Shown here: positions 43,869-52,560 of the stretch, one piece after another
Position numbering within the stretch: the first letter of the stretch is position 1
Layout: each line of letters begins with the position of its first letter
Assembly: GCF_004346195.1 (NCBI RefSeq)
Contig: NZ_SMAK01000001.1
Span: 310,001-374,000 of the forward strand
Origin: Tepidamorphus gemmatus
GTDB lineage: Bacteria > Pseudomonadota > Alphaproteobacteria > Rhizobiales > Tepidamorphaceae
Direction of reading: 5' to 3'
Length of the DNA stretch: 64,000 nucleotides
Position numbers and translations under genes: made by a program
Notes under the pieces: generated by a model
The model's database searches: none
Told to the model about the DNA's origin: nothing
Seen by the model: the letters and a program-made list of their open reading frames with translations, nothing else

Positions 43869-44915
43869 TCAATCGTCGTCGCGCCGGTCCGTCGTCAGCT
43901 TGCGTCGCACCTCCGCCGGGTTCTTGCCGAACCAGCGGTAGGAGGCTCGCGTGAAGGCGCTGGGAGCCGAGAATCCCAGCCTGTAGGCGATTTCGGAGAG
44001 TCGCAGGTTGCGGTCCTCGAGGTAGCGCCTGGCCAGCATCCTGCGGGTGTCGTCGACCAGCTCCTGGAAGCTGGTACCGGCGTCGGCCAGTTTGCGTTGC
44101 AAGGTGCGGGTGCTGACGCCGAGACGTCGGGCCAGTCGATCGATCTGGATGCCTTCCTCGCTGGGCAGCGACCAGACGATCTCCTCGCGTGCGCAGGTGA
44201 TCAGATCGGTGGCTTCTCCCCGCTCGGCGAGCTGTCGGTCGAGCAGCTGCCGGGCGATCTTGTGTACGACCGGATCGGCGCCTTCAATCGGCAGCGACAG
44301 CAGATCCGCCGGGAACGCGATCGAATTGCCCTGCTGGACGAAGGCGATCCGTCGGCCGAACAGACGGCGGTGCGCATCCTGGCTGCGCGGCGGCGGACGC
44401 TCGATGGTCGCACTGGTCGGCCGCCAGTTCGGACCGACGATCCATCCGACATAGCGAACGAGCAGGACCGCGGAGAAGTCGCAGAGCTGGGCGCGATGGA
44501 CGATCAGCGGCGAGAAGGTCCATTCGACCGTCGCCTGGTTATCCTCGACGGTGAGCTGAAAGCCGGTCACGTCGATGCGGGTGCGGATGTAACGGATCAG
44601 CGTGAGCAGCGCATCGCGCAGCGTCGGCGCGTTGCGCATGGCATAGGTGAGGGCACCGCTCAGCTCGCCGGAAACGCGATCCGCGAGGCGCAGCCCGAAG
44701 CAGTCGTCGTCGGTCGCCACCGCGGCCAGTTCCAGCAATCGGGCGAATTCGGCGAGGCCGACGAAGGCGTCCTCGCTGACCGCGGCGACCGGATCGAGGC
44801 CGGCGGCCCGGGCGATCTGGGCAAAGTCGAGCCCCTTTTCCGCCAGCACGGGCGGAAGCCCTGCCAGGAGGCCCGTCGCCACCCGCAGTCGCTCCGTGAG
44901 CGGTCCGCTCATCAT
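43869..44915 (-). CDS. AraC-family transcriptional regulator (Arabinose_bd type N-domain)
   Basis: 348 residues. The C-terminal AraC double helix-turn-helix is plain (IDRLARRLGVSTRTLQRKLA and LSEIAYRLGFSAPSAFTRA). The N-terminal 200 residues match the OruR/ArgR-like sensor domain of AraC proteins that control amino-acid or short-chain substrate use. It is divergent from the PAS gene. A second ATG one codon later is also possible as start. Target unknown. Confidence 0.87.
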   Translation of the reverse strand: MMSGPLTERLRVATGLLAGLPPVLAEKGLDFAQIARAAGLDPVAAVSEDAFVGLAEFARLLELAAVATDDDCFGLRLADRVSGELSGALTYAMRNAPTLRDALLTLIRYIRTRIDVTGFQLTVEDNQATVEWTFSPLIVHRAQLCDFSAVLLVRYVGWIVGPNWRPTSATIERPPPRSQDAHRRLFGRRIAFVQQGNSIAFPADLLSLPIEGADPVVHKIARQLLDRQLAERGEATDLITCAREEIVWSLPSEEGIQIDRLARRLGVSTRTLQRKLADAGTSFQELVDDTRRMLARRYLEDRNLRLSEIAYRLGFSAPSAFTRASYRWFGKNPAEVRRKLTTDRRDDD

Positions 44916-45050
44916 TTCGATCCTGCCGCTACGGAAAACAATTTGGCGCCAAAAGCGAAGTGGGGCAATGCTGCGCGCGCGTCAGAACGGATATTGTGAG
45001 CGCCGGAGCGATCGTTCCGGCACCAAGAGACCGACACAGCGCTGGGGGCA

Positions 45051-45554
45051 ATGCGCATGCGACCGGAATTCAAGGCCACAGTGCTGCCGGACTCCGCGGA
45101 CGATTCGCTGGTCATCGCCTATCGCCGCTGGTGCGACCTCGTGTCTTCGGGGCGTTTGCCAAGCCTGTCGGACATGCTTGCGCACGAAACGCTCCGCGAT
45201 CATCCGGGCCTTGCCATTATCGAGGTGGAGTGGCGCGACGTCGGCAAGCCGCGTTTCCGCTTCGGGCGGACGGCGGTGCTGGCGGAGGCGTTCGACCGGG
45301 ACGGCGAGGGCTATGCCCTCGACGAGATGGTGACGCCCGACAGCTATCCGGGCATCGAGCGCACCTACCGAATCGCGCTGGACGAACGGCGGGGCCACTA
45401 CTGGATCCGCACCATCGTCACCCGGCAGGGCGACATGCGCAGTTTCGAGCGCCTGCTGCTGCCGCTGTCCGAGGACGGGCACACGGTGGAGCGCCTTCTC
45501 GGCCTGTTCGTCCGGCTGAAGGAGGGCGACAGCGACGTGGCGGAGGCGATCTGA
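45051..45554 (+). CDS. PAS-domain protein (PAS_5 type)
   Basis: 167 residues. It fits the PAS_5 family common in alphaproteobacteria (FKATVLPDSADDSLVIAYRR W, then LDEMVTPDSYPGIERTYRIA). It has no output domain. Such proteins are thought to act as small sensors or adaptors in envelope or stress control; the role is not known. Its stop is 19 bp from the converging phosphomannomutase stop, and the 7-bp inverted repeat GATCTGA (45548-45554)/TCAGATC (45574-45580) spans both ends. Confidence 0.75.
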   Translation: MRMRPEFKATVLPDSADDSLVIAYRRWCDLVSSGRLPSLSDMLAHETLRDHPGLAIIEVEWRDVGKPRFRFGRTAVLAEAFDRDGEGYALDEMVTPDSYPGIERTYRIALDERRGHYWIRTIVTRQGDMRSFERLLLPLSEDGHTVERLLGLFVRLKEGDSDVAEAI

Positions 45555-45573
45555 ACGCGCCCCTCCGGGCCGG

Positions 45574-47073
45574 TCAGATCTTCTGATTGTACGCCCCGAC
45601 CTCGGCCTGGGCCGACAGATACTCGTCGATCTCCGCGAAGATCGCCCGCATGTTGGCCTCGGAGGTGGGGCTCTCGACCACCACGACGAGCTCGGGCTTG
45701 TTGGAGGAGGCGCGCAGAAGGCCCCAGGTTCCGTCTTCCAGGACGATGCGGATTCCGTTCACCGTGACCAGGTCGCGCACGGCCTGACCGGCGATCGGTT
45801 CGCCCGATCTCGCGCGGGCGGTGAAATGTGCGACGGCGCGCTCGACCACCTCGTACTTCACCTCGTCGGCGCAGTGCGGGCTCATGGTCGGTGACTGCCA
45901 GGTGCGGGGCAGCGATCTGCGCAGGTCGGACAGCCGTTTGCCGGGATTGCGGTCGAGCATCTCGCATACCGCGATGGCCGCCACCAGGCCGTCGTCGTAG
46001 CCGCGCCCGACGGGAGCGTTGAAGAAGAAGTGTCCCGACTTCTCGAAACCGGCCCGCGCGCCGAGTTCGTGCACCCTGCGCTTGATGTAGGAGTGTCCGG
46101 TCTTCCAGTAGTCGACCTTGACGCCATTCTGCCGAAGCACCGGGTCGGTCATGAACAGGCCGGTGGACTTCACGTCGACCACGAAGGTCGAGCCGGGGTG
46201 GAGGCTCGACAGGTCCCGGGCGAGCAGCACGCCGACCTTGTCGGCGAAGATCTCCTCGCCGGTGTCATCGACGACGCCGCACCGGTCACCGTCGCCGTCG
46301 AAGCCGAGCCCCACGGCCGCGCCGCTCTGTCTGACCGCGTCGGCGATGGCGTGCAGCATCGCCATGTCCTCGGGATTGGGGTTGTAGCGCGGGAAGGTGT
46401 AGTCGAGCGTGCAGTCGAGCTCGACCACCTCGCAGCCGATCGCCCGAAGCACCTGCGGCGCGAACAGGGCGGCAGTGCCGTTGCCGCAGGCGGTGACCAC
46501 CTTGAGCGGGTGATCGAGCTTCCTCGTCCCGATCAGGTCGGCGATGTAACGCTCGCCGAAGTTCTCGACAAAGACGTAGCCGCCGCCGTCGCGGGTGACG
46601 CCGGAGCCGGACAGGACGATCTCCTTCAGCCTCCCGATCTCGTCCGGGCCGAAGGTGAGCGGCCGCTCGGCGCCCATCTTGACGCCGGTCCAGCCATTGT
46701 CGTTGTGGCTAGCCGTCACCATCGCGACCGCCGGCACGTCGAGGGCGAACTGGGCGAAATAGGCCATCGGCGATACCGCCAGACCGATATCGTGGACGCG
46801 GCAGCCCGCCGCCATCAGCCCGTTGGCCAGCGCCAGCTTGATCGACTGCGAGTAGGACCGGTAGTCGTGACCGACCACGATCTCCGGCTTGACGCCGCGC
46901 TCGTGCAGATAGGTGCCGATGCCAAGACCCAAGGCCTGGGCACCCATCAGGTTGAGCTCGGTGCCGAACAGCCAGCGGGCATCGTACTCGCGGAAGCCGG
47001 TCGGCTTGACCAGGGGGGTCTGTTCGAACTCGGGGGTATTCGCGGTGGCGGTCGCGATCGGCTTCGGGAACAT
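45574..47073 (-). CDS. Phosphomannomutase/phosphoglucomutase
   Basis: 499 residues from MFPKPIATA; the frame is open 42 codons upstream without conservation. It interconverts sugar 1- and 6-phosphates for lipopolysaccharide, exopolysaccharide and GDP-mannose synthesis. The phosphoserine loop TASHNDNGWTGVK, the metal loop GFDGDGDRCGVVDD and the sugar-binding EKSGHFFFN are present. Four-domain length is normal for the AlgC/ManB family. Confidence 0.93.
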   Translation of the reverse strand: MFPKPIATATANTPEFEQTPLVKPTGFREYDARWLFGTELNLMGAQALGLGIGTYLHERGVKPEIVVGHDYRSYSQSIKLALANGLMAAGCRVHDIGLAVSPMAYFAQFALDVPAVAMVTASHNDNGWTGVKMGAERPLTFGPDEIGRLKEIVLSGSGVTRDGGGYVFVENFGERYIADLIGTRKLDHPLKVVTACGNGTAALFAPQVLRAIGCEVVELDCTLDYTFPRYNPNPEDMAMLHAIADAVRQSGAAVGLGFDGDGDRCGVVDDTGEEIFADKVGVLLARDLSSLHPGSTFVVDVKSTGLFMTDPVLRQNGVKVDYWKTGHSYIKRRVHELGARAGFEKSGHFFFNAPVGRGYDDGLVAAIAVCEMLDRNPGKRLSDLRRSLPRTWQSPTMSPHCADEVKYEVVERAVAHFTARARSGEPIAGQAVRDLVTVNGIRIVLEDGTWGLLRASSNKPELVVVVESPTSEANMRAIFAEIDEYLSAQAEVGAYNQKI

Positions 47074-47206
47074 GATCGATCCGTTCGATTGGGACAGGGA
47101 ATGCCGCCGTTCTAGCCGGGAGAGGCCGGTCATCCAAGTGCGGAGCCCGCCGACGAAGCCGGACGGCCTGACCCGTTCAGGGCGTCCGCCGGCCGGCATC
47201 GGCGTG

Positions 47207-47923
47207 TCAGCCGCCGATACGCAAGGTCATCTCGTCGCCGCGCACCTCGTAGGAGCCGAACCGGTCGAGGACATTGACGCCGAGCAGATTGTCGTCGAGC
47301 GTGCCGGGCGGCGCGACATAGGCCCGCAGGTTGCGCAACTCCACCGGACCGATCTGCAGACGTGCGATGGTCACCGGCGCCATGAAGGCCTGGCCGTTGG
47401 CGGTCATCACCGGCGCAGTGTAGCGCAGCGCGGCCGGATCGAAGCCCGCCGCGCGGGCGGTCTGCGCCGACAGGGTCAGCACGCTCGCGCCGGTGTCGAT
47501 CAGGAAGGTCGCGGCGGCTCCGTCGACCGTGCCGCGCACCGCGAAATGCCCGTTGGAAGCGCGGCGCAGGGTGATGACCTGGCGGCCGAGCGGGTCGGTC
47601 GATGTGACGGGGTAAGCGGGAATCAGCTCTCCGACGACACGTCCTGCGATGCCGGCGAATTCCATCCGGTAGCTGTAGAGGAGAACCAGACCGAGCAGCA
47701 GCGCGATCCAGATGCTGGCCTGCCGCAGCGCGGTGCCGGCGTCAAAGGCGCGGCTGGTGACGACGCCGGCACCGACGATCAGCAGCAACGCTGCCAGATA
47801 GGCCAGACGGCCGAACTCGTCGGTTGTCAGGCTGCCGACGGAACCGGCCGAATGCCGCACGATCAGAATGACCGCCGCAACGCCGAGGAGAATGAGGCCG
47901 AGCCAGCCATAGCGGCGTCGCAT
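47207..47923 (-). CDS. Membrane-anchored retropepsin-like aspartic protease (TIGR02281 type)
   Basis: 238 residues: three N-terminal membrane segments (about residues 8-24, 40-56 and 70-85), then a single aspartic protease domain with the catalytic motif FLIDTGASVLTLS. The second conserved stretch is DDNLLGVNVLDRFGSYEV. The family acts as a homodimer like retroviral protease and is common in alphaproteobacteria, but its substrates are poorly known. It is 133 bp downstream of nothing on its own strand except the histidine kinase gene, 71 bp ahead of it, which may be co-transcribed. Confidence 0.85.
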   Translation of the reverse strand: MRRRYGWLGLILLGVAAVILIVRHSAGSVGSLTTDEFGRLAYLAALLLIVGAGVVTSRAFDAGTALRQASIWIALLLGLVLLYSYRMEFAGIAGRVVGELIPAYPVTSTDPLGRQVITLRRASNGHFAVRGTVDGAAATFLIDTGASVLTLSAQTARAAGFDPAALRYTAPVMTANGQAFMAPVTIARLQIGPVELRNLRAYVAPPGTLDDNLLGVNVLDRFGSYEVRGDEMTLRIGG

Positions 47924-47994
47924 GCCGGGCGCGTCTCCATGTGGATTTCGGGAGCGAAGCGTAGCATCCGCCGGGGCGCCGCTTCAAACCGGCA

Positions 47995-49524
47995 TCAGGC
48001 AGCGGCGCGGCCCTTCGCGGCTTCGCGCGTCTCGCCGTCCGCAATCGGCGGCAGCGGCTTCATGACCCGGTGACGCGGGAAGGTGACGATGACCTCGGTG
48101 CCCTCGCGCAGGCGCGAGCGGATATCGAAGCGCCCCCCATGCAGTTCGACCAGCTTCATGACGATCGGCAGGCCGAGGCCCGATCCCTCCTCGGCATTCT
48201 TGCTGGCCAGCGATCCTCGGCCGAAGGTCTGCAGCACGGTCGGGATTTCCTCCTCTGGAATGCCCGGACCGGTGTCCCGGACGCTGAGATATTGCCCGCC
48301 GCCGGCCGTCCAGCCGACCGTGAGCACGACCCTGCCGCCATTCGGCGTGAACTTGATGGCATTGGTGAGAAGGTTGAGCACGATCTGCCGCACCGCGCGC
48401 TCGTCGGCCCAGATCTTCGGCAGGTCGCGTTCGAAGTTCTCCTCGATGGTGACGCCGCGCTGGTCGGCCCTGAGCTTGAGCAGGTGATGGCAGTCGGCGA
48501 CCGTGCCGGGCAGCGACACCGCCTCTTCCGACAGTTCGTAGCGGCCGGCCTCGATGCGCGACAAATCGAGGATCTCGTTGATCAGGTTGAGCAGATGTTC
48601 GCCGCTGCGGTGGATGTCGCCGGAATATTCCTTGTAGGCGGCGACCTGATGTGGCCCGAGGATCTCGTCCTTGAGCACTTCGGAGAAGCCGAGAATGGCG
48701 TTGAGCGGGGTGCGCAGCTCGTGGCTCATGGTGGCGAGGAAGCGCGACTTGGCGAGGTTGGCTTCCTCGGCGCGCCGGCGCGCCTCGTCCGACAGGGCGC
48801 GGGCATGCTCGAGCTCGGCGATCAGCGCGTCCTTCTCGGCCCGCAGGCCGAGCATGGCGAGTTCGGTGGTATGGAACTGGCGGGCGAGAATGATGAAGAA
48901 CACCTGGGCGCCGACCGCCAGGCCCGCCATCGCCATGTAGTGAACCTCGCCCAGCAGCGCAAAGCGCAGCACGATGGCGCCGGTGATCGGCAGGGTTCCG
49001 ACGATGGAGGCGAGCGGCAGGTTGCTGGCCGTCACCGTGCGCATCGCCAGGATGACGATCAGCACCGCAAACATGAAGATCAGCGGGGCCGTGTCTCCGG
49101 GCGGCGTCGACAGGAAGGCAATCGTGCCCCACAGCACGCCGTTGAGGAATTCGGCTGCGTAGAACCGACGCTGCCACATATGGGCGCGGACCTTGCGGCT
49201 GTCGGTGCCTTCGTACCGGCGGCACAGATAGGTGAGGATGCCGTTGCCGATCAGCACGCCGGACAGCCACAACGCGCCCTGTGACCATGGAATCCATAGC
49301 GTCGTCATGCCGGCGATGATGATCGCCACGAGCGGCACGACGAGCGCGATGCCGGTCTGATTGCGCGCATAGGCGAGCAACAGTTCGTGATCGAAGGCGG
49401 GATGGATGCCGGTCTGAGAGGTCAGCTGGTCGCGCGCCCGCCGGATCCGCGCGGAGACGCCCCGCCGGCGCTCGCGGAGCTCATCGGACTCCGGTCCGGT
49501 CCTCGGCTCTCCGGTCGGTGACAT
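47995..49524 (-). CDS. Membrane sensor histidine kinase (PdhS/PleC-like)
   Basis: 509 residues from MSPTGEPRT, after AAGGG; a GTG five codons earlier is possible. The order is a polar N-terminus, about six membrane segments (about residues 58-215), a short coiled coil, a HisKA domain with the phospho-acceptor in FLATMSHELRTPLNAILGFS, and an HATPase_c domain (LLTNAIKFTP, DTGPGIPEEE, GSGLGLPI). The HisKA-ATPase part is of the PdhS/PleC/DivJ kind that phosphorylates DivK in Hyphomicrobiales. The partner is inferred. It is divergent from the nuclease gene. Confidence 0.88.
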   Translation of the reverse strand: MSPTGEPRTGPESDELRERRRGVSARIRRARDQLTSQTGIHPAFDHELLLAYARNQTGIALVVPLVAIIIAGMTTLWIPWSQGALWLSGVLIGNGILTYLCRRYEGTDSRKVRAHMWQRRFYAAEFLNGVLWGTIAFLSTPPGDTAPLIFMFAVLIVILAMRTVTASNLPLASIVGTLPITGAIVLRFALLGEVHYMAMAGLAVGAQVFFIILARQFHTTELAMLGLRAEKDALIAELEHARALSDEARRRAEEANLAKSRFLATMSHELRTPLNAILGFSEVLKDEILGPHQVAAYKEYSGDIHRSGEHLLNLINEILDLSRIEAGRYELSEEAVSLPGTVADCHHLLKLRADQRGVTIEENFERDLPKIWADERAVRQIVLNLLTNAIKFTPNGGRVVLTVGWTAGGGQYLSVRDTGPGIPEEEIPTVLQTFGRGSLASKNAEEGSGLGLPIVMKLVELHGGRFDIRSRLREGTEVIVTFPRHRVMKPLPPIADGETREAAKGRAAA

Positions 49525-49650
49525 CGCAACCCTTGGCACACTGCACGCATCCGCCGCAGGGAAAGTGGCGGCGAGACCTGACCGTTCTGGGACAAAATCC
49601 TTAAGATCATGCTTCCGGCGAGAGAGCGTTAACCGTGGGAGGTCGATTCG

Positions 49651-50166
49651 GTGCGACGCCGCAGGACAAGCCGCCTGACGAAGATCGACGAGCTGATGAC
49701 GGCGGCGGTGATCGTCTCGCTGCTGCTGATTGTTGTCGTCTACGTTCCGTCGGATCGGCCGCGCAGCTACTATGGGCAGGCCCGGGTCCTCGACGGCGAC
49801 AGCCTCGTGGTGGGCGTCGTGGAGACCCGGCTGCGGGGCATCGACGCGCCGGAGCGCGACCAGACCTGCGTCCGCGACCGCGAGCGCTGGGCGTGTGGCG
49901 AGGCGGCGACGCTGGTGCTGCGCGAGCTCATCGCCGGCCGGCAGGTAGCGTGCGAGGGCGCGGGCCGCGACGACTACGACCGGGTGCTGGCGGTCTGCCG
50001 GGTCGGCGACCGTGAACTCAACCGCGAGATGGTCGCGCGCGGATTTGCCGTCAGCAACGGCGACTATGCCATTGAGGAGGCGGCGGCGCGGGAGGAGGGT
50101 GCCGGTCTGTGGGCGGGCGAGTTCGACCGGCCGGCGGCGTGGCGGCGGCAGCGCGCCGACCCATGA
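49651..50166 (+). CDS. Thermonuclease-family (SNase) protein, membrane-anchored or exported
   Basis: 171 residues from a GTG start with GGGAGG at 9 bp. A basic N-terminus and one hydrophobic segment (MTAAVIVSLLLIVVVYVPS) anchor or export it. The staphylococcal-nuclease domain follows: RVLDGDSLVVG, ETRLRGIDAPERDQ (Arg/Asp motif), and the C-terminal RDDYDRVLAVCRV and NREMVARGFAV. It should cut nucleic acid outside the cytoplasm. Next comes a GST gene after 59 bp. Confidence 0.85.
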   Translation: MRRRRTSRLTKIDELMTAAVIVSLLLIVVVYVPSDRPRSYYGQARVLDGDSLVVGVVETRLRGIDAPERDQTCVRDRERWACGEAATLVLRELIAGRQVACEGAGRDDYDRVLAVCRVGDRELNREMVARGFAVSNGDYAIEEAAAREEGAGLWAGEFDRPAAWRRQRADP

Positions 50167-50225
50167 CGGCAGGCGCGGATGCCGGTATGTAGCCTGAGGG
50201 CAGCGGCTTTAGGGACAGCGATGAG

Positions 50226-50837
50226 ATGAAGCTCTATACCTGCAGTCGGGCGCCGAACCCGCGCCGCGTCAACATCTTCATGGCCGAGAAGGGGATCGAC
50301 ATTCCCCGCATCGAGCTCGACATCATGGCGCTCGAGCACAAGACGCCCGAATTTGCGGCGATCAACCCGATCCAGCGCCTGCCGGTGCTCGAACTCGACG
50401 ATGGAACCCACATATCCGAATCCGTCGCGATCTGCCGATTTCTCGATGAACTGCATCCCGAACCGCCGCTATTCGGGACGACAGCGCTGGAACGGGCGCT
50501 GGTCGACATGTGGCAGCGCCGGCTCGACCTCAATTTCCTGGCGGCGATCGCCCACGCCTTCCGGCATGTCCATCCGGCGATGGCGCCGCTCGAGCAACCC
50601 CAGATCCGGGAATGGGGCGAGGCGAACAGGCCGAAGGTGCTCGAATTTCTCGGGCTGATGGACAGGGAAGTTGCGGAACGCGAATTTGTCGCGGGCGACC
50701 GGTTCACCATCGCCGACATCTCGATGCTTGTTGCCGTCGACTTCATGAAGGTCGCGCGCCTCGCTGTCCCGACCGACTGCGCGCATGTCAGACGCTGGCA
50801 TGGCACGGTCTCCGCCCGTCCGAGTGCGGCTGCATGA
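50226..50837 (+). CDS. Glutathione S-transferase family protein
   Basis: 203 residues. The N-terminal thioredoxin-like domain (MKLYTCSRAPNPRRVNIFMA, INPIQRLPVLELDDGTHISE SVAI) and the all-helical C-domain (GDRFTIADISMLVAVDF) are typical of soluble GSTs. It lacks the SSCSWRVR motif of maleylacetoacetate isomerase, so it is not the missing maiA. The stop overlaps the MBL gene start by 4 bp (ATGA). Confidence 0.88.
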   Translation: MKLYTCSRAPNPRRVNIFMAEKGIDIPRIELDIMALEHKTPEFAAINPIQRLPVLELDDGTHISESVAICRFLDELHPEPPLFGTTALERALVDMWQRRLDLNFLAAIAHAFRHVHPAMAPLEQPQIREWGEANRPKVLEFLGLMDREVAEREFVAGDRFTIADISMLVAVDFMKVARLAVPTDCAHVRRWHGTVSARPSAAA

Positions 50838-51580
50838 GCATGACCCTCACGGTGGTCGGTTGCGGCGACGCCTTCGGCTCGGGAGGCAGGCTGCACACCT
50901 GCTTCCATCTCGATTCGGGTTCCTCTCGCGTGTTCGTCGATTTCGGCGCGACCTCGCTGTATGGCCTCAATCGGCTCGGGTTCGACACGTGCGCCGTCGA
51001 TGCGGTCGTGCTGTCGCATCTGCATGGCGACCATTTCGGCGGTCTGCCGTTCCTGCTGCTGCACAGCCAGTTCGTCGCCTGCCGGGATCGGCCGCTCGTC
51101 ATCGCCGGGCCGCCGGGGGTCGAGGCGCGGGTGCGCGCCGCCCAGGAGGTGATGTATCCGGGTTCCTCGCGCAACGAGCTCGGCTTCGATCTGATCTTCC
51201 GCGATCTGCCGGTCGGCGGCCGGACGGAAGTGGCCGGCTTCGGCGTCGAGACCTTCGAGGTCAGCCATCCCTCCGGAGCGCCGGCGCTCGCCCTCAGGCT
51301 TTCCGGCGGTGGGCGCACCTTCGCCTATTCGGGCGACACGGGGTGGACTGAAACCCTGATCGACGTGGCGCGTGGCACCGATCTGTTCGTTTGCGAAAGT
51401 TACGCCTTCGAGAAGCCGATCCCGAATCACGTCGAATATGTCGACATCCGGGCCGCGCTCGGGCGGATCGCGAGCGGACGCATCATGCTGACCCATCTGG
51501 GACCGGAGGCGCTTGCACGGCGCGGCGAATTCGAACCGTCGATCCTCGTTGCCGAGGACGGCATGGTGATCGAGGTGTGA
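50834..51580 (+). CDS. MBL-fold metallo-hydrolase (RNase Z/AtsA-like)
   Basis: 248 residues from MSMTLTVVGCGD, overlapping the GST stop. The full two-metal motif SHLHGDHFGG, then VSHPSGAPALALRL, the Asp in AYSGDTGWTE and His in THLGPEAL are present. The N-terminus GCGDAFGSGGRLHTCF is as in phosphodiesterase/RNase BN-like and arylsulfatase-like MBL proteins. It may be a nuclease or phosphodiesterase. Translational coupling to the GST gene is likely. Confidence 0.86.
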   Translation: MSMTLTVVGCGDAFGSGGRLHTCFHLDSGSSRVFVDFGATSLYGLNRLGFDTCAVDAVVLSHLHGDHFGGLPFLLLHSQFVACRDRPLVIAGPPGVEARVRAAQEVMYPGSSRNELGFDLIFRDLPVGGRTEVAGFGVETFEVSHPSGAPALALRLSGGGRTFAYSGDTGWTETLIDVARGTDLFVCESYAFEKPIPNHVEYVDIRAALGRIASGRIMLTHLGPEALARRGEFEPSILVAEDGMVIEV

Positions 51581-51589
51581 GATCGGCGC

Positions 51590-52210
51590 GTGCCAACGGA
51601 CGGCGAGCTCGAACAACTCGTCGCGAGGATCCGCGCCTGCCGGATCTGTGTCGAGGCGCCGGCGGGGCCGCCGCTGCCGCATGAACCGAGGCCGGTCGTC
51701 CGGCTGTCGTCCTCAGCGCGGCTTGCTGTCTGCGGGCAGGCACCCGGAACGCGGGTCCACGCGACGGGCATTCCGTTCAACGATCCATCGGGCGAACGGC
51801 TGCGCGACTGGATGGGGATCGGCCGGGACGTCTTCTACGACATCTCCCGCGTCGCGGTGGTGCCGATGGGCTTCTGCTTCCCCGGACAGGACAGCCGCGG
51901 CGCCGACCTGCCGCCCCGCGCGGAATGCCGGGCAGCCTGGCACGACCGGGTGTTCGCGGCGATGCCGCAGCTCGAGCTGGTGCTGGCCATCGGCCAGTAC
52001 GCCCAGGCCTATCATCTCGGCTGCGGTCGCGCGTCGCTGACCGAGACCGTCCGGAACTGGCGGGCGATCTGGGACAGCGGGCGCCGGCCGCGCGTCCTGC
52101 CGCTGCCGCATCCCTCCTGGCGCAACACCGGCTGGCTCAAACGCCATCCCTGGTTTGCCGCAGAGGTGCTGCCGGTGCTGAAGGCGGAGGTTGTCCGGCT
52201 GACGGCGTGA
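51590..52210 (+). CDS. Uracil-DNA glycosylase superfamily protein with four cluster-type Cys
   Basis: 206 residues from a GTG, 9 bp after the MBL stop. The UDG-like motif A is CGQAPGTRVHATGIPFND and motif B is LPLPHPSWRNTGW. Four Cys (C17, C20, C96, C113) fall at the positions of the 4Fe-4S ligands of family 4/5 UDGs (C-x2-C and C-x16-C). The active-site acid of family 4 (GEAPG) is absent, so substrate use may be shifted as in family 5 or related groups. Repair of deaminated bases is inferred. Confidence 0.8.
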   Translation: MPTDGELEQLVARIRACRICVEAPAGPPLPHEPRPVVRLSSSARLAVCGQAPGTRVHATGIPFNDPSGERLRDWMGIGRDVFYDISRVAVVPMGFCFPGQDSRGADLPPRAECRAAWHDRVFAAMPQLELVLAIGQYAQAYHLGCGRASLTETVRNWRAIWDSGRRPRVLPLPHPSWRNTGWLKRHPWFAAEVLPVLKAEVVRLTA

Positions 52211-52560
52211 GCGGCTGGGCGACCGCTGGGTCCGCCGCTCAGCCAAGGGCGGCGGGACCGAGCCGACGCGCGGACAGGAGCGCAATCGCGCCGAGGCGTT
52301 GCACGAGTCGCGTCAGCAGGCTCGACGGACGGTTGCGGCTGGGTCGGTCCTTCGCCTGTCGTGGCATGTCGCGCCTCCGTGCCAATTGCCGGCGCAGACG
52401 CCGGCCGCCGGACGGAATATGGGTCTCAGGCGGCAGGCCCGGCAAGGCGCCAGGCTGGACATTCTGGAAAAAAAATCTATGCTTTCGGCCATTCGGGATT
52501 CTGGATCCAAATGATCCTCGAAAATTTCATCCGAATGGAAACCCATTCTGAAGGCGCCCC
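52211..52560. other. Intergenic region upstream of the Lrp gene, with operator-like repeats
   Basis: 350 bp. The left half carries the possible 42-codon gene. The right 110 bp are AT-rich and hold ATTCTGG at 52461 and 52498, ATTCTGA at 52545, and an inverted pair CATTCGGGA (52490-52498)/ATCCGAATG (52529-52537). Lrp/AsnC proteins often bind several spaced sites before their own gene, which fits. Confidence 0.45.
52239..52367 (-). CDS. Possible small basic protein, 42 residues
   Basis: The frame MPRQAKDRPSRNRPSSLL... starts with ATG at 52365-52367, preceded by a perfect GGAGG at 9 bp. It ends with TGA at 52239. It is rich in Arg, with a short hydrophobic stretch (IALLSARRLG) near the end. I know no family for it. 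It lies in the gap between the UDG-like gene and the Lrp gene, on the strand opposite to both. A shadow frame cannot be ruled out. Confidence 0.3.
   Translation of the reverse strand: MPRQAKDRPSRNRPSSLLTRLVQRLGAIALLSARRLGPAALG

Noticed and set aside
50226-50837. Missing maleylacetoacetate isomerase (MaiA)
   Set aside because: The GST lacks the SSCSWRVR-type motif of the zeta class and is 25 kb from hmgA.
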